Assembly (NCBI RefSeq): GCF_002844395.1
Contig: NZ_CP025197.1
Location: 1,364,001 to 1,428,000 of the forward strand
Length of the DNA stretch: 64,000 nt
Direction: 5' to 3'
DNA from: Acetivibrio saccincola
Lineage (GTDB): Bacteria; Bacillota; Clostridia; Acetivibrionales; Acetivibrionaceae
Under the pieces are notes generated by a model. That model was given only the letters and a program-made list of their open reading frames with translations. It made no database searches and was not told the DNA's origin. A program made the position numbers and the translations under genes. This document shows, piece by piece, positions 9,258-17,561 of the stretch (position 1 is the first letter of the stretch; the number at the start of each line of letters is the position of its first letter).

Positions 9258-9602
9258 ATGGGCGAGTGTGTTTTTTGTAAAATTATTAGAAAAGAAATAC
9301 CTTCCACAATTTATCTTGAAAATGAAAAAGTAATAGCTATAAAAGATATCAATCCAGCAGCTCCAGTTCATGTGTTAATCATTCCCAAAGAACATATTGA
9401 AAATGTAAAAGATATAAATGAAAATAATGGTGAAATACTTGTAGATATTCATTTGGCAGCAAACAAAGTTGCAGATGAATTGGGTATTTCTCAGAAAGGT
9501 TACAGGCTTATCACAAACGTTGGTAAAGATGCCGGTCAGACGGTTTTTCATTTGCATTACCACCTTCTAGGCGGTATGGAAATGGGGGAAAAAATAATAT
9601 AA
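9258..9602 (+). CDS. HIT-family nucleotide hydrolase (HinT type)
   Basis: A 114-residue histidine-triad protein of standard HinT length. The N-terminal CVFCKIIRKEIPS segment, PVHVLIIPKEHI and the active-site triad FHLHYHLLGG are all present. The middle histidine of the triad is the nucleophile in HinT-type purine nucleoside phosphoramidases. Cytosolic. Start ATG 9258 behind AAAAAGGGG. Single-gene transcription unit. Confidence 0.93.
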   Translation: MGECVFCKIIRKEIPSTIYLENEKVIAIKDINPAAPVHVLIIPKEHIENVKDINENNGEILVDIHLAANKVADELGISQKGYRLITNVGKDAGQTVFHLHYHLLGGMEMGEKII

Positions 9603-9839
9603 AATAATTATTTAATTTTGGCAACCGTATTGCAATATAATGTAAATTATGATATTATTTTATTAAGTCTTGTTTATCATTTATGTATATCACCTGACTT
9701 AAAAAATATGAAAATTATATTGTGCTATTAGTGTAATGTTAACGCAATTAAAAATAGTAATTAAAATACAAAAATTCATTTCCCAACTGAGTTTTTGTAG
9801 TTTAAAAATAATAAGGATTAAAAATTAGGGGGGGCAATA
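9603..9839. other. Intergenic region, HIT to SLH gene
   Basis: 237 AT-rich bases without a convincing ORF, terminator or repeat. The only clear signal is the G7 ribosome-binding stretch just before ATG 9840. Confidence 0.5.
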
Positions 9840-12119
9840 ATGAAAAAAAACCTTAGGAAAACGTTTCAAAGCATACTTTCTTGTATCACTGTATTTACAC
9901 TAATTATAGGAATTATGGCTGGGGGTGCTGTATTTGCTAAATATCAGGACTATACCCTGGAAGAACTAATTAATGAAAGCATGGGACTTTCAAAAAGCGA
10001 AAGAGAAGACTTGCTTAATGAATTAACACAAGAAGATCTGGACAGATTTAGAAACGAAGTGAAAAACATGTCATTGCGCGAAAAAGGTGAACTGGTAATA
10101 AAAATAATAGCGGATGACGATTTGGCTAGATTTTTAAGAGAAGTCCTGCTTACAGACCCTTCATACGACTTGACAATTGAAGACTTGAAGAATTTTATAA
10201 AAAACAGAGTAAAAGACCCACTTGAACGCCTTATACTAGAAATAATCGGTCTTTCACTGGAAGAAAAAGGAGAAGCGTTTTCTGAATTTATTGATGATTT
10301 TGAAAAGCAAATAAAAGAACTAACAAAGGAAAATTACCTGGAGTACGCTATAATTCTCAGTGAGAAGCTCAATAACATGACCAGAGAGGAAATAGAAAAA
10401 GCTCTTAATAAAATTGTAGACTACTCAATATCACGCAGGGAAGATATTGTTTACTTCCTAAAACAAGTCGGGGCAGTTGAGTTTGATCTTGACACAACAG
10501 GTTTTGAAAAAATAGCTGCTGATTTTAATGCGGAGATAACAGGAGACCCTCATGATGACTTTGGAATAAAACTGGTATTCTGCTTGCTTGATGTACTTGC
10601 TAATCTATCACTATCACCATCTGTGCGCGACCATGCTGAAGATCCGTACAAAGTACAAATATACGTAAACTTTCCTTCATCAAAGAAGGATCAATTAAGC
10701 AAGTTACTAGGATTCCTTGATGTATTTAAGAGAAGAGGAGTAACAGACATAGACAAGTTCTTTGATTATATGACTAACTTCATAAACCGTCATGATGATA
10801 TGCAGATATATTACTTTAAAGCAGAAGTGCAATATCGGCTTGGTACGAGAAGATACAGCGGATCATTACCAAAACCACCAGAAACACCTGAACCAACGGA
10901 ATCACCAGAGCCAACAGAAACACCTGAACCAACGGAATCACCAGAGCCAACAGAAACACCTGAACCAACGGAATCACCAGAGCCAACAGAAACACCTGAA
11001 CCAACGGAATCACCAGAGCCAACAGAAACACCTGAACCAACAGAGTCACCTGAACCAACGGAAACACCGGATCCAACAGAAACGCCTGAACCAACGGAAT
11101 CACCAGAGCCACCAGAAACACCTGAACCAACGGAATCACCAGAGCCACCAGAAACACCTGAACCAACGGAATCACCAGAGCCACCAGAAACACCTGAACC
11201 AACGGAATCACCAGAGCCACCAGAAACACCTGAACCAACGGAATCACCAGAGCCACCAGAAACACCTGAACCAACAGACGAACCTGAAGACCCAACACAA
11301 ACACCAACAACATCACCAAAACCAACTTCAAGCAAACCTCCTTCAGGTGGTGGAAGAATTATTAGCACACCAACGCCAACACCTACACCTACACCAACAC
11401 CTGACGAAGATATTGAAGAGCCAGTTGAAACAGAAGTTCCTGGCGGACCGGACGATGAAATTAACTTTACTGACATAGATGGCCACTGGGCTAGGGAAAT
11501 AATATTAAAACTTGCAAAAATGGGTATAGTTAACGGTTATCCTGATGGAACAATCAGACCTGATGCAAGTATAACAAGAGCTGAAATGGCAGTAATTGTT
11601 GTTCATGCTGCAGGATTGAAGCCGGCAGAAAAGGTAGACCTTAAATTTGAAGACAGTGCACAAATCCCTGAGTGGGCAGCGGGCTTTATCCAAACAGCAG
11701 TAGAAAATAATATTATAGTAGGATATGAAGACAACACATTCAGGGCATCAAGAGAACTTTCCAGGGAAGAAATGGTTGTCCTAATTCTGAAAGCATTTGA
11801 CATAGCAGCAGAAAATGGTCTTGAGCAGCCTGCATTTATAGATAGAGATGAAATAGGCAAGTGGGCTATGGACTACATAACAAAATCAGTAGAACTGAAC
11901 ATTGTAAAAGGATATCCGGACAACACATTTAAGCCTAAGAGAAATGTTACAAGGGCAGAAGCTTTTGTAGTGCTATACAATACCATGTTGGATAGAGGCT
12001 TAATTCCTTCTGATGACAATGGGGAAGATGTAAAAGATGATGCTGATAAAGATGACAGCGGGGATGAAGGCAGCCAGGAGGAAAGTGACAGCGGTGAAGA
12101 AGACAGCAGTGAGGAATAA
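9840..12119 (+). CDS. S-layer (SLH) protein with proline/threonine repeat
   Basis: A 759-residue cell-surface protein. Signal peptide at 1-34 (ending AVFA). Residues about 36-330 form a helix-rich, charged domain that I do not recognise. Residues about 345-480 are tandem TPEPTESPEP-type units, then a run of TP repeats; this is an extended, probably glycosylated wall-spanning linker. Three SLH domains follow (about 543-600, 605-663, 668-722), with ITRAEM, LSREEM and VTRAEA motifs. They bind pyruvylated secondary wall polymer. The last 40 residues are a very acidic Asp/Glu/Ser tail. RBS is a G-rich run before ATG 9840. The N-terminal domain faces outward; its role is unknown. Confidence 0.9.
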   Translation: MKKNLRKTFQSILSCITVFTLIIGIMAGGAVFAKYQDYTLEELINESMGLSKSEREDLLNELTQEDLDRFRNEVKNMSLREKGELVIKIIADDDLARFLREVLLTDPSYDLTIEDLKNFIKNRVKDPLERLILEIIGLSLEEKGEAFSEFIDDFEKQIKELTKENYLEYAIILSEKLNNMTREEIEKALNKIVDYSISRREDIVYFLKQVGAVEFDLDTTGFEKIAADFNAEITGDPHDDFGIKLVFCLLDVLANLSLSPSVRDHAEDPYKVQIYVNFPSSKKDQLSKLLGFLDVFKRRGVTDIDKFFDYMTNFINRHDDMQIYYFKAEVQYRLGTRRYSGSLPKPPETPEPTESPEPTETPEPTESPEPTETPEPTESPEPTETPEPTESPEPTETPEPTESPEPTETPDPTETPEPTESPEPPETPEPTESPEPPETPEPTESPEPPETPEPTESPEPPETPEPTESPEPPETPEPTDEPEDPTQTPTTSPKPTSSKPPSGGGRIISTPTPTPTPTPTPDEDIEEPVETEVPGGPDDEINFTDIDGHWAREIILKLAKMGIVNGYPDGTIRPDASITRAEMAVIVVHAAGLKPAEKVDLKFEDSAQIPEWAAGFIQTAVENNIIVGYEDNTFRASRELSREEMVVLILKAFDIAAENGLEQPAFIDRDEIGKWAMDYITKSVELNIVKGYPDNTFKPKRNVTRAEAFVVLYNTMLDRGLIPSDDNGEDVKDDADKDDSGDEGSQEESDSGEEDSSEE
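10877..11281 (+). repeat. 36-bp tandem repeat coding the PEPTESPEPTET linker
   Basis: Eleven or so near-identical 36-base units coding PEPTESPEPTET, with the second half of the array switching to PEPPET in register. Long open frames in other phases here are by-products of the repeat. A tract like this is expected to vary in copy number between isolates. Confidence 0.9.
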
Positions 12120-12145
12120 TAAAATAAATAGTTAATGACTTATGT

Positions 12146-12186
12146 AAATCAGACAACTGGGGAAACTTATTCCAGTTGTCTGATTT
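12146..12186 (+). terminator. Hairpin after the SLH gene
   Basis: Perfect 14-base stem aatcagacaactgg / ccagttgtctgatt. The T-tract is short (ttt), so termination may be partial. Confidence 0.65.
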
Positions 12187-12206
12187 GTTAAATTTGAAAA
12201 AATCTC

Positions 12207-12235
12207 TTGAGACTTCAACGATATAGTGATATAAT
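12207..12235 (+). promoter_or_regulatory. Sigma-A promoter of the polysaccharide operon
   Basis: TTGAGA at 12207-12212, 17-base spacer, TATAAT at 12230-12235, about 90 bases before the CpsB-like gene. Confidence 0.75.
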
Positions 12236-12323
12236 TTACTTTGCAGCAAGAATTAAATGGTATTTAAATAAAACAACAATATCAGCATAAAGTACAATAA
12301 CAAACAAAAGAAGGATGAGAAAA

Positions 12324-13112
12324 ATGATAGACATACATTGTCATATTCTAGATGGACTTGATGACGGGCCTCAATCCTTGGATGAGTCTGTTGAATTGTG
12401 CGGCAAGCTTAAAGAGGCAGGAATAAGCAGTATTATTGCAACACCCCACTATATGATAGGTGGCGGTTATGCACCTACACCTGAGACAATAAAGTCTAAA
12501 ATGGATAATTTAAAAGGTGTTCTTAAAGAAAAGAACATTGATTTAAATATTTATTCAGGTATGGAGGTGTTTGCAGACCATGAAATAGCCGATGGAATAG
12601 AGAACGGGGAAATCCTCACGCTTAATAATACTAAATATGTACTTATTGAATTTCCTATGGACATTGTTCTTAAACAAGCTTCAAATTTAGTTTTTTCTCT
12701 ACTAGTTGAAGGATATGTACCTATAATTGCTCACCCAGAGAGGTACACCACAGAATACAGAAAAACCAACGTCTTACAGGATCTTGTTAATAATGGAGCT
12801 CTAATTCAGATTAATTCCGGCAGCATACTTGGATATCACGGTAAAAGGGTTCAAAAAGAAGCTTTTGCTCTCATAAATGAGGAAATGGCGCACATTGTTG
12901 CTTCTGATTCTCACGGACAGCACAGATTCTTAAAGGACAAGGATGATTTAGAGGCAAAATTAGTTAAATTCTGTGGTATGGAAAATACTCAAAAACTTAT
13001 GTACACAAATCCATTGATGGTACTGGAAGATAAAGATGTGGAATATCTTACAAAACCAAAGAAAAGTTTCTTTTTGCTAGAGATATTTAAAAACATAAGA
13101 TACAACACATAA
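12324..13112 (+). CDS. CpsB/YwqE-type tyrosine-protein phosphatase (PHP domain)
   Basis: A 262-residue manganese-dependent phosphatase of the CpsB/CapC PHP family. Metal-binding motifs: DIHCHIL at the N terminus, ATPHY, the glutamate in GMEVF, IAHPERY and SDSHG. It removes phosphate from the tyrosine cluster of the autokinase encoded downstream (13841-15247), so setting polysaccharide chain length or output. Start ATG 12324 is preferred over ATG 12315, which overlaps the ribosome-binding GAAGGA. First gene of the capsule/exopolysaccharide module. Confidence 0.92.
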   Translation: MIDIHCHILDGLDDGPQSLDESVELCGKLKEAGISSIIATPHYMIGGGYAPTPETIKSKMDNLKGVLKEKNIDLNIYSGMEVFADHEIADGIENGEILTLNNTKYVLIEFPMDIVLKQASNLVFSLLVEGYVPIIAHPERYTTEYRKTNVLQDLVNNGALIQINSGSILGYHGKRVQKEAFALINEEMAHIVASDSHGQHRFLKDKDDLEAKLVKFCGMENTQKLMYTNPLMVLEDKDVEYLTKPKKSFFLLEIFKNIRYNT

Positions 13113-13190
13113 ATTACTGAAGATTGGCTAGAATTTCAGCTGTTTTCAAGTTAGTTGGCAGTTTATATGATTTTAAAAAGGGGTTTTTAT

Positions 13191-13799
13191 ATGAAAAAAG
13201 CAATTATAATTATATTAGCCATATTGCTAGCCGTTTTCATAGGAATCATTTTACCTATCCTGATTAATAATGGTGCTTCGGGGAGTCCAGATGTAAACAA
13301 TTCAGAAGGAGAGGTGGATATTATAGAATCAGGTGAGCCAGATGACATCCCAGGCGGACCTGGAAGTGTGCAAAATTCAGCTGACCTTGATACTGACGCT
13401 CCAGAGGACACATCTGTAAACAACTCAGAAAACAGCTCAGAAAATGACCCTGCACCAACGGACAAACAAACAAATGCTCCAGGTGGAGATAACAACGGGG
13501 CAGATGAAGAAGGTAATAATGATTCAGATGCAGAAAACAAAATTTTATCAGAATCATGGGTTGAAGAGATGATCAGGGAATACGGACACCACATTAGCGA
13601 TGACGATTTAGAGGACTTAAGAAGGCTTTATTCAAAGGTAGACATTGCTTATCTGCAAGGCATAATGGAAGATGGCTATACAGATGAAGAAGTAGAAGAA
13701 GTCAAAGAATACCTTAAAGCGACACTTGGCAGTGATTATCTAAGAGGAAGAGAGTTATTTTACAAGTATTCCTATTTAATGGCGGAAATAGAAATTTAA
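13191..13799 (+). CDS. Membrane-anchored acidic protein of the polysaccharide operon
   Basis: I do not recognise a family. A 202-residue protein: residues 1-27 are a single hydrophobic segment (KKAIIIILAILLAVFIGII) acting as signal anchor, about 30-118 is a low-complexity acidic stretch rich in Asp, Glu, Ser, Asn and Pro, and the last 80 residues are a compact, charged helical region (SWVEEMIREYGHHISDDDL onward). Start ATG 13191 is set by AAAAAGGGG 8 bases upstream. It lies between the CpsB-type phosphatase and the tyrosine kinase and probably works with them outside the membrane; this is inference from position. Confidence 0.75.
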   Translation: MKKAIIIILAILLAVFIGIILPILINNGASGSPDVNNSEGEVDIIESGEPDDIPGGPGSVQNSADLDTDAPEDTSVNNSENSSENDPAPTDKQTNAPGGDNNGADEEGNNDSDAENKILSESWVEEMIREYGHHISDDDLEDLRRLYSKVDIAYLQGIMEDGYTDEEVEEVKEYLKATLGSDYLRGRELFYKYSYLMAEIEI

Positions 13800-13840
13800 T
13801 TAGTATTTAATTAGTATTAGTGAAAAGGGGTCAAGCATTT

Positions 13841-15247
13841 ATGGAGAGAAATAATTTCGAGGAAATAGACGTAAGAGAGATTTTCTTCTTACTTCTGAGG
13901 AAATGGTACGTAGTTGCTGCATGTTTTATATTTGTTACTGTTTCAACTTTTCTAATCACAAGTTACTATTTAACACCCATTTACAGATCAGAGGCTACAT
14001 TGTTTTTAGGAAAAGAAAGCGGCAATGTAGGAGGACTAAGTATAGGGGATATACAACTAAACAACCAGCTTATCGCTGACTACAGGGAACTTTTAAAATC
14101 GAGGACTGTTGCAGAAAGAGTTGGTGAAAAACTCAATGTAAGTCCGTCAAAACTTCTTAGTAATGTAGATGTAAGGACAGTTAAAGACTCCAGGATATTT
14201 AAGATTAGTTATGAAGACAGCAACCCAACCCTTGCAAGGGATGTGGTAAATGAGCTGTCAAATGAAATTCAAGAACTGGCGGCAGATATTATAGAAGTTA
14301 AAAATGTGATGGTGGTAGACGAAGCAAATATGCCGAATTCACCGGTTAAACCTAACAAGAAGATGAATGTTGCAGTTGCAGGATTGTTGGGGATTGTACT
14401 TGGTGTAGGGCTTATTCTAGTTCTGGAGTTTGTTGACCACACATTTAAGAAGCCGGATGAGGTAGAAAGATATCTAAGTCTTAATGTGGTGGGAACTATT
14501 CCTAAGTTTAAAGGCGGTAAAAGAGGAAAGAGCAAAGCCAAGAACAGGAGAGAATTGGAAAAAGAGTACCTTAAAAACCTTATTACTAAAAACGATCCGA
14601 AGGCTGCAGCTACAGAAGCCTTTAGAGAACTTAGGACAAACCTTCACTATATAAATATTGATAAAGAAGTAAAGACAATGGTGGTAACAAGCCCGTCCAT
14701 GGGAGATGGAAAATCTGTAACTGCTGCAAACTTAGCAGTTATATTAGCTAAGTCGGGCAAGAGGGTTCTTATTGTGGATGCTGACCTTAGAAAGCCTAAA
14801 GTGCACCATTACTTTGGAGTTAAAAACAATATAGGACTGACAAGCATCCTTACTGACACGAAAGAGGATATTAAAGCTAAGGCAATAGAAAAGACGGAAA
14901 TTTCAAACCTGGATATAATAACAAGCGGCCCTGTACCACCTAATCCATATGAAATGCTGAGTTCTAACAAGATGCAGAGTTTCGTTGAAAAAGTTAAAGG
15001 TGAGTATGATATAGTTATATTTGATACACCTCCGGTGGGACAAGTTACAGACGCAGCAATTTTGGCAGGATTAGCTGACGGGACTATATTGGTTCTGGCA
15101 TGCGCAGGCACCAGGATTGATATGGCGAAGCGGGCATGTAAAGCCCTTGAAGGTGTAAACGCAAATATGATTGGAGCTGTTCTTACTAAAATTGATTTTA
15201 GAAAGACATCCTACTACGGTTACAGTTACAGCTATCAATATGATTAA
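13841..15247 (+). CDS. Wzz/BY-kinase fusion: polysaccharide chain-length regulator and tyrosine autokinase
   Basis: A 468-residue fused CpsC-CpsD protein. The Wzz domain has a first membrane segment at about 27-48 and a second near 175-197, with an extracellular loop between. The cytosolic kinase domain has Walker A (SPSMGDGKSVTAAN), Walker A' (RVLIVDADLRKP) and Walker B (IVIFDTPPVG). The C terminus is a tyrosine cluster (SYYGYSYSYQYD), the autophosphorylation site. It controls export and length of the polysaccharide and is the expected substrate of the CpsB-type phosphatase at 12324. Start ATG 13841, with AAAGGGG at 13824-13830. Confidence 0.92.
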   Translation: MERNNFEEIDVREIFFLLLRKWYVVAACFIFVTVSTFLITSYYLTPIYRSEATLFLGKESGNVGGLSIGDIQLNNQLIADYRELLKSRTVAERVGEKLNVSPSKLLSNVDVRTVKDSRIFKISYEDSNPTLARDVVNELSNEIQELAADIIEVKNVMVVDEANMPNSPVKPNKKMNVAVAGLLGIVLGVGLILVLEFVDHTFKKPDEVERYLSLNVVGTIPKFKGGKRGKSKAKNRRELEKEYLKNLITKNDPKAAATEAFRELRTNLHYINIDKEVKTMVVTSPSMGDGKSVTAANLAVILAKSGKRVLIVDADLRKPKVHHYFGVKNNIGLTSILTDTKEDIKAKAIEKTEISNLDIITSGPVPPNPYEMLSSNKMQSFVEKVKGEYDIVIFDTPPVGQVTDAAILAGLADGTILVLACAGTRIDMAKRACKALEGVNANMIGAVLTKIDFRKTSYYGYSYSYQYD

Positions 15248-15550
15248 ATTCACACAATGCCATATATCAGCATTTTATGATATTATTGATTTTCTCATGA
15301 TAAAGTGTTATGGTAATTTTATGGAAGAATATTAAAAAATTTATAGAGATATAGATAAAAGATAATAGAGTTAGATAGGACTAAATTGGGGGTATATCTA
15401 ATAAAAATGGAGAACGGCATATAACTAGTTTTAGAAATTAAACGACATAGTTTTCTAGGGGATTTTCTTTAGAGTACAGAATGCATGAGTAATAACTCTA
15501 TAAAAAAATATTTAAAAATATAAAAATGATATGCATTGGGGGATTTAGGA
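15248..15550. other. Intergenic leader before the CapD-like gene
   Basis: About 300 AT-rich bases. A five-codon ORF (MENGI) and a weak inverted repeat around 15430-15460 can be found, but nothing that I would call a riboswitch or terminator. A separate promoter for the downstream gene is likely but not clear. Confidence 0.4.
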
Positions 15551-17449
15551 ATGTATGCTGTAGTCGGAAGACTTATTAAGGGCTTTAATCTCAATTTAAC
15601 CTACAGAAGATGGCTTTTACTATTACTTGATATTGTACTTATAAATCTTGCATCTTTGGGCGCAGTGTTTTTAAGAACCGACTTTAGAATACCTGAAATA
15701 TATCTTGCCAGCATTCAAAAAACGTACATAATCACAACACTTGTCCTAATAGCAGTATTCCGTCTCTTTAACTTGTATAAAAGCGTTTGGCGTTATGCAA
15801 GTATAGAAGAGATGAATAATGTAATATTCGCATCAGTAGTTGGGGGCGGAATACTATTTGTCCTATACGAACATATTCTCAACATCGATTTTCCAAGAAG
15901 TTATTACATCTTAATGCCAATATTACTCGTAATACTTGTAGGTGGGATGAGATTTTCTTATCGTGCCCTGAGACGCATAAAAAATGTGTACTTTAACGGA
16001 CTTTTGTCTGAGCGGAAAAGGGTCATGATTGTAGGTGGGGGAGAAGCAGGTTCATTAGTGATTCAAGAGCTTTTCGACAACCCACAGCTTTTGAAGTATC
16101 CTGTAGCTGTTATTGATGACAATCCTCAAAAGAACCGTGCAAAAATCCACGGTGTTCCGGTTTTAGGAACAAGGGAAGATATACACTGGGTTGTAAAAGC
16201 AAAAAGAATTGATGAAATAATAATTGCCATCCCTTCAGCCAGCAAAAGTGAAATACGGGAACTGGTGAATATTTGTAAAGAAACAAAGTGCAAATTAAAG
16301 ACCATACCCGGAGTATTTGAATTAATAAATGGACAAGTAGATATAAAGAAAATCAGGGATGTGAATATTGAAGATTTACTAGGGAGGGATCCCGTAAAGG
16401 TAAATTTAGCGGAGATATGCAATTATTTAAGCTCTGAAGTAGTGCTGGTAACCGGTGGCGGTGGTTCAATAGGAACAGAGCTTTGCCGCCAGATAGCACG
16501 TTTTAGTCCCAAACAGCTTATTATACTTGACATTTATGAGAATAACGCTTATGAAATACAACAGGAGCTAATTAGAAATCACAAAAATTTAAATCTTGAA
16601 GTTGTAATTGCTTCAATAAGAGACAGAAAAAGAATGGAGAGTGTTTTCAAAAAGTACAAGCCGGGGGTTGTATTCCATGCCGCAGCACACAAGCATGTGC
16701 CATTAATGGAAGCAAATCCGACTGAGGCCATTAAAAATAACGTTTTTGGTACATTGAACGTGGCTGAGTGTGCTGACAAATACGGTACCAAACGCTTTGT
16801 ACTGATATCTACAGACAAGGCGGTAAATCCAACTAATATAATGGGTGCAACCAAGAGGACGGCAGAAATGATTATACAGTCTCTTGACAGAAGAAGCAAG
16901 ACAGAATTTGTGGCTGTCCGTTTTGGAAATGTATTAGGAAGCAACGGAAGCGTTATTCCACAGTTTAAAAAGCAAATAGCTGAAGGCGGTCCTGTAACGG
17001 TGACTCATCCTGAGATAATACGTTATTTTATGACAATACCTGAAGCAGTTCAATTGGTTATACAAGCCGGCTCCATGGCAAAGGGAGGAGAAATATTTAT
17101 ACTTGACATGGGAGAGCCTGTTAAAATTGTGGATTTGGCAAGAGATCTTATAAGGCTTTCCGGTTTTGAACCTGATAAAGACATAAAGATACATTATACA
17201 GGCCTGCGTCCGGGAGAAAAGCTTTATGAGGAATTGCTGCTTGCAGAAGAAGGAATTTCTCAGACAAGGCATGAAAAGATTTTTATTGGAAAGCCGATTT
17301 CAATAGACAGCGATGAATTGTATAATAAATTGAACTGGTTAAAAGAAGCTATTGCACATGAAAGACCTGATGATATTGAAAAAATAATGCGGTGTATTGT
17401 ACCTGAATATAAAAAGGCGGATACCCAAAAGTCAAAAAAGGTTGGATAG
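15551..17449 (+). CDS. CapD/EpsC-type membrane nucleotide-sugar 4,6-dehydratase
   Basis: A 632-residue polysaccharide biosynthesis protein. Four membrane segments occupy about 15-130, then a CoA-binding-like Rossmann domain (GGGEAG near 161) and a second NAD-binding domain (VTGGGGSIGTELCRQI, near 300). STDKAVNPTNIMGATKR carries the family's Met in place of the usual catalytic Tyr. Members convert UDP-GlcNAc to a 4-keto-6-deoxy sugar, the first step to UDP-bacillosamine or UDP-QuiNAc-type sugars. Start ATG 15551, with GGGGGA at 15538-15543. It supplies sugars to the surrounding polysaccharide module. Confidence 0.92.
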   Translation: MYAVVGRLIKGFNLNLTYRRWLLLLLDIVLINLASLGAVFLRTDFRIPEIYLASIQKTYIITTLVLIAVFRLFNLYKSVWRYASIEEMNNVIFASVVGGGILFVLYEHILNIDFPRSYYILMPILLVILVGGMRFSYRALRRIKNVYFNGLLSERKRVMIVGGGEAGSLVIQELFDNPQLLKYPVAVIDDNPQKNRAKIHGVPVLGTREDIHWVVKAKRIDEIIIAIPSASKSEIRELVNICKETKCKLKTIPGVFELINGQVDIKKIRDVNIEDLLGRDPVKVNLAEICNYLSSEVVLVTGGGGSIGTELCRQIARFSPKQLIILDIYENNAYEIQQELIRNHKNLNLEVVIASIRDRKRMESVFKKYKPGVVFHAAAHKHVPLMEANPTEAIKNNVFGTLNVAECADKYGTKRFVLISTDKAVNPTNIMGATKRTAEMIIQSLDRRSKTEFVAVRFGNVLGSNGSVIPQFKKQIAEGGPVTVTHPEIIRYFMTIPEAVQLVIQAGSMAKGGEIFILDMGEPVKIVDLARDLIRLSGFEPDKDIKIHYTGLRPGEKLYEELLLAEEGISQTRHEKIFIGKPISIDSDELYNKLNWLKEAIAHERPDDIEKIMRCIVPEYKKADTQKSKKVG

Positions 17450-17561
17450 CATAGCTATTTAGAAAACAAAACTGTGAGCCATTGAAAACGGATATTTCTT
17501 TTAGTATAATAATATTTCAGATACAGGCAGGATTATAGTTTGTACCAATAAAGGACAGGTT

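Noticed and set aside
9205-9305. Partial duplication of the HIT gene start (attattagaaaa...atacctt at 9209 and 9284)
   Set aside because: About 20 similar bases with an indel in AT-rich DNA is too short to call a duplication.
10792-11478. Long open frames in other phases and on the other strand across the proline-rich repeat
   Set aside because: They follow from the 36-base periodic sequence and encode simple repeats (for example runs of GSGVSV); the real frame has signal peptide and SLH domains.
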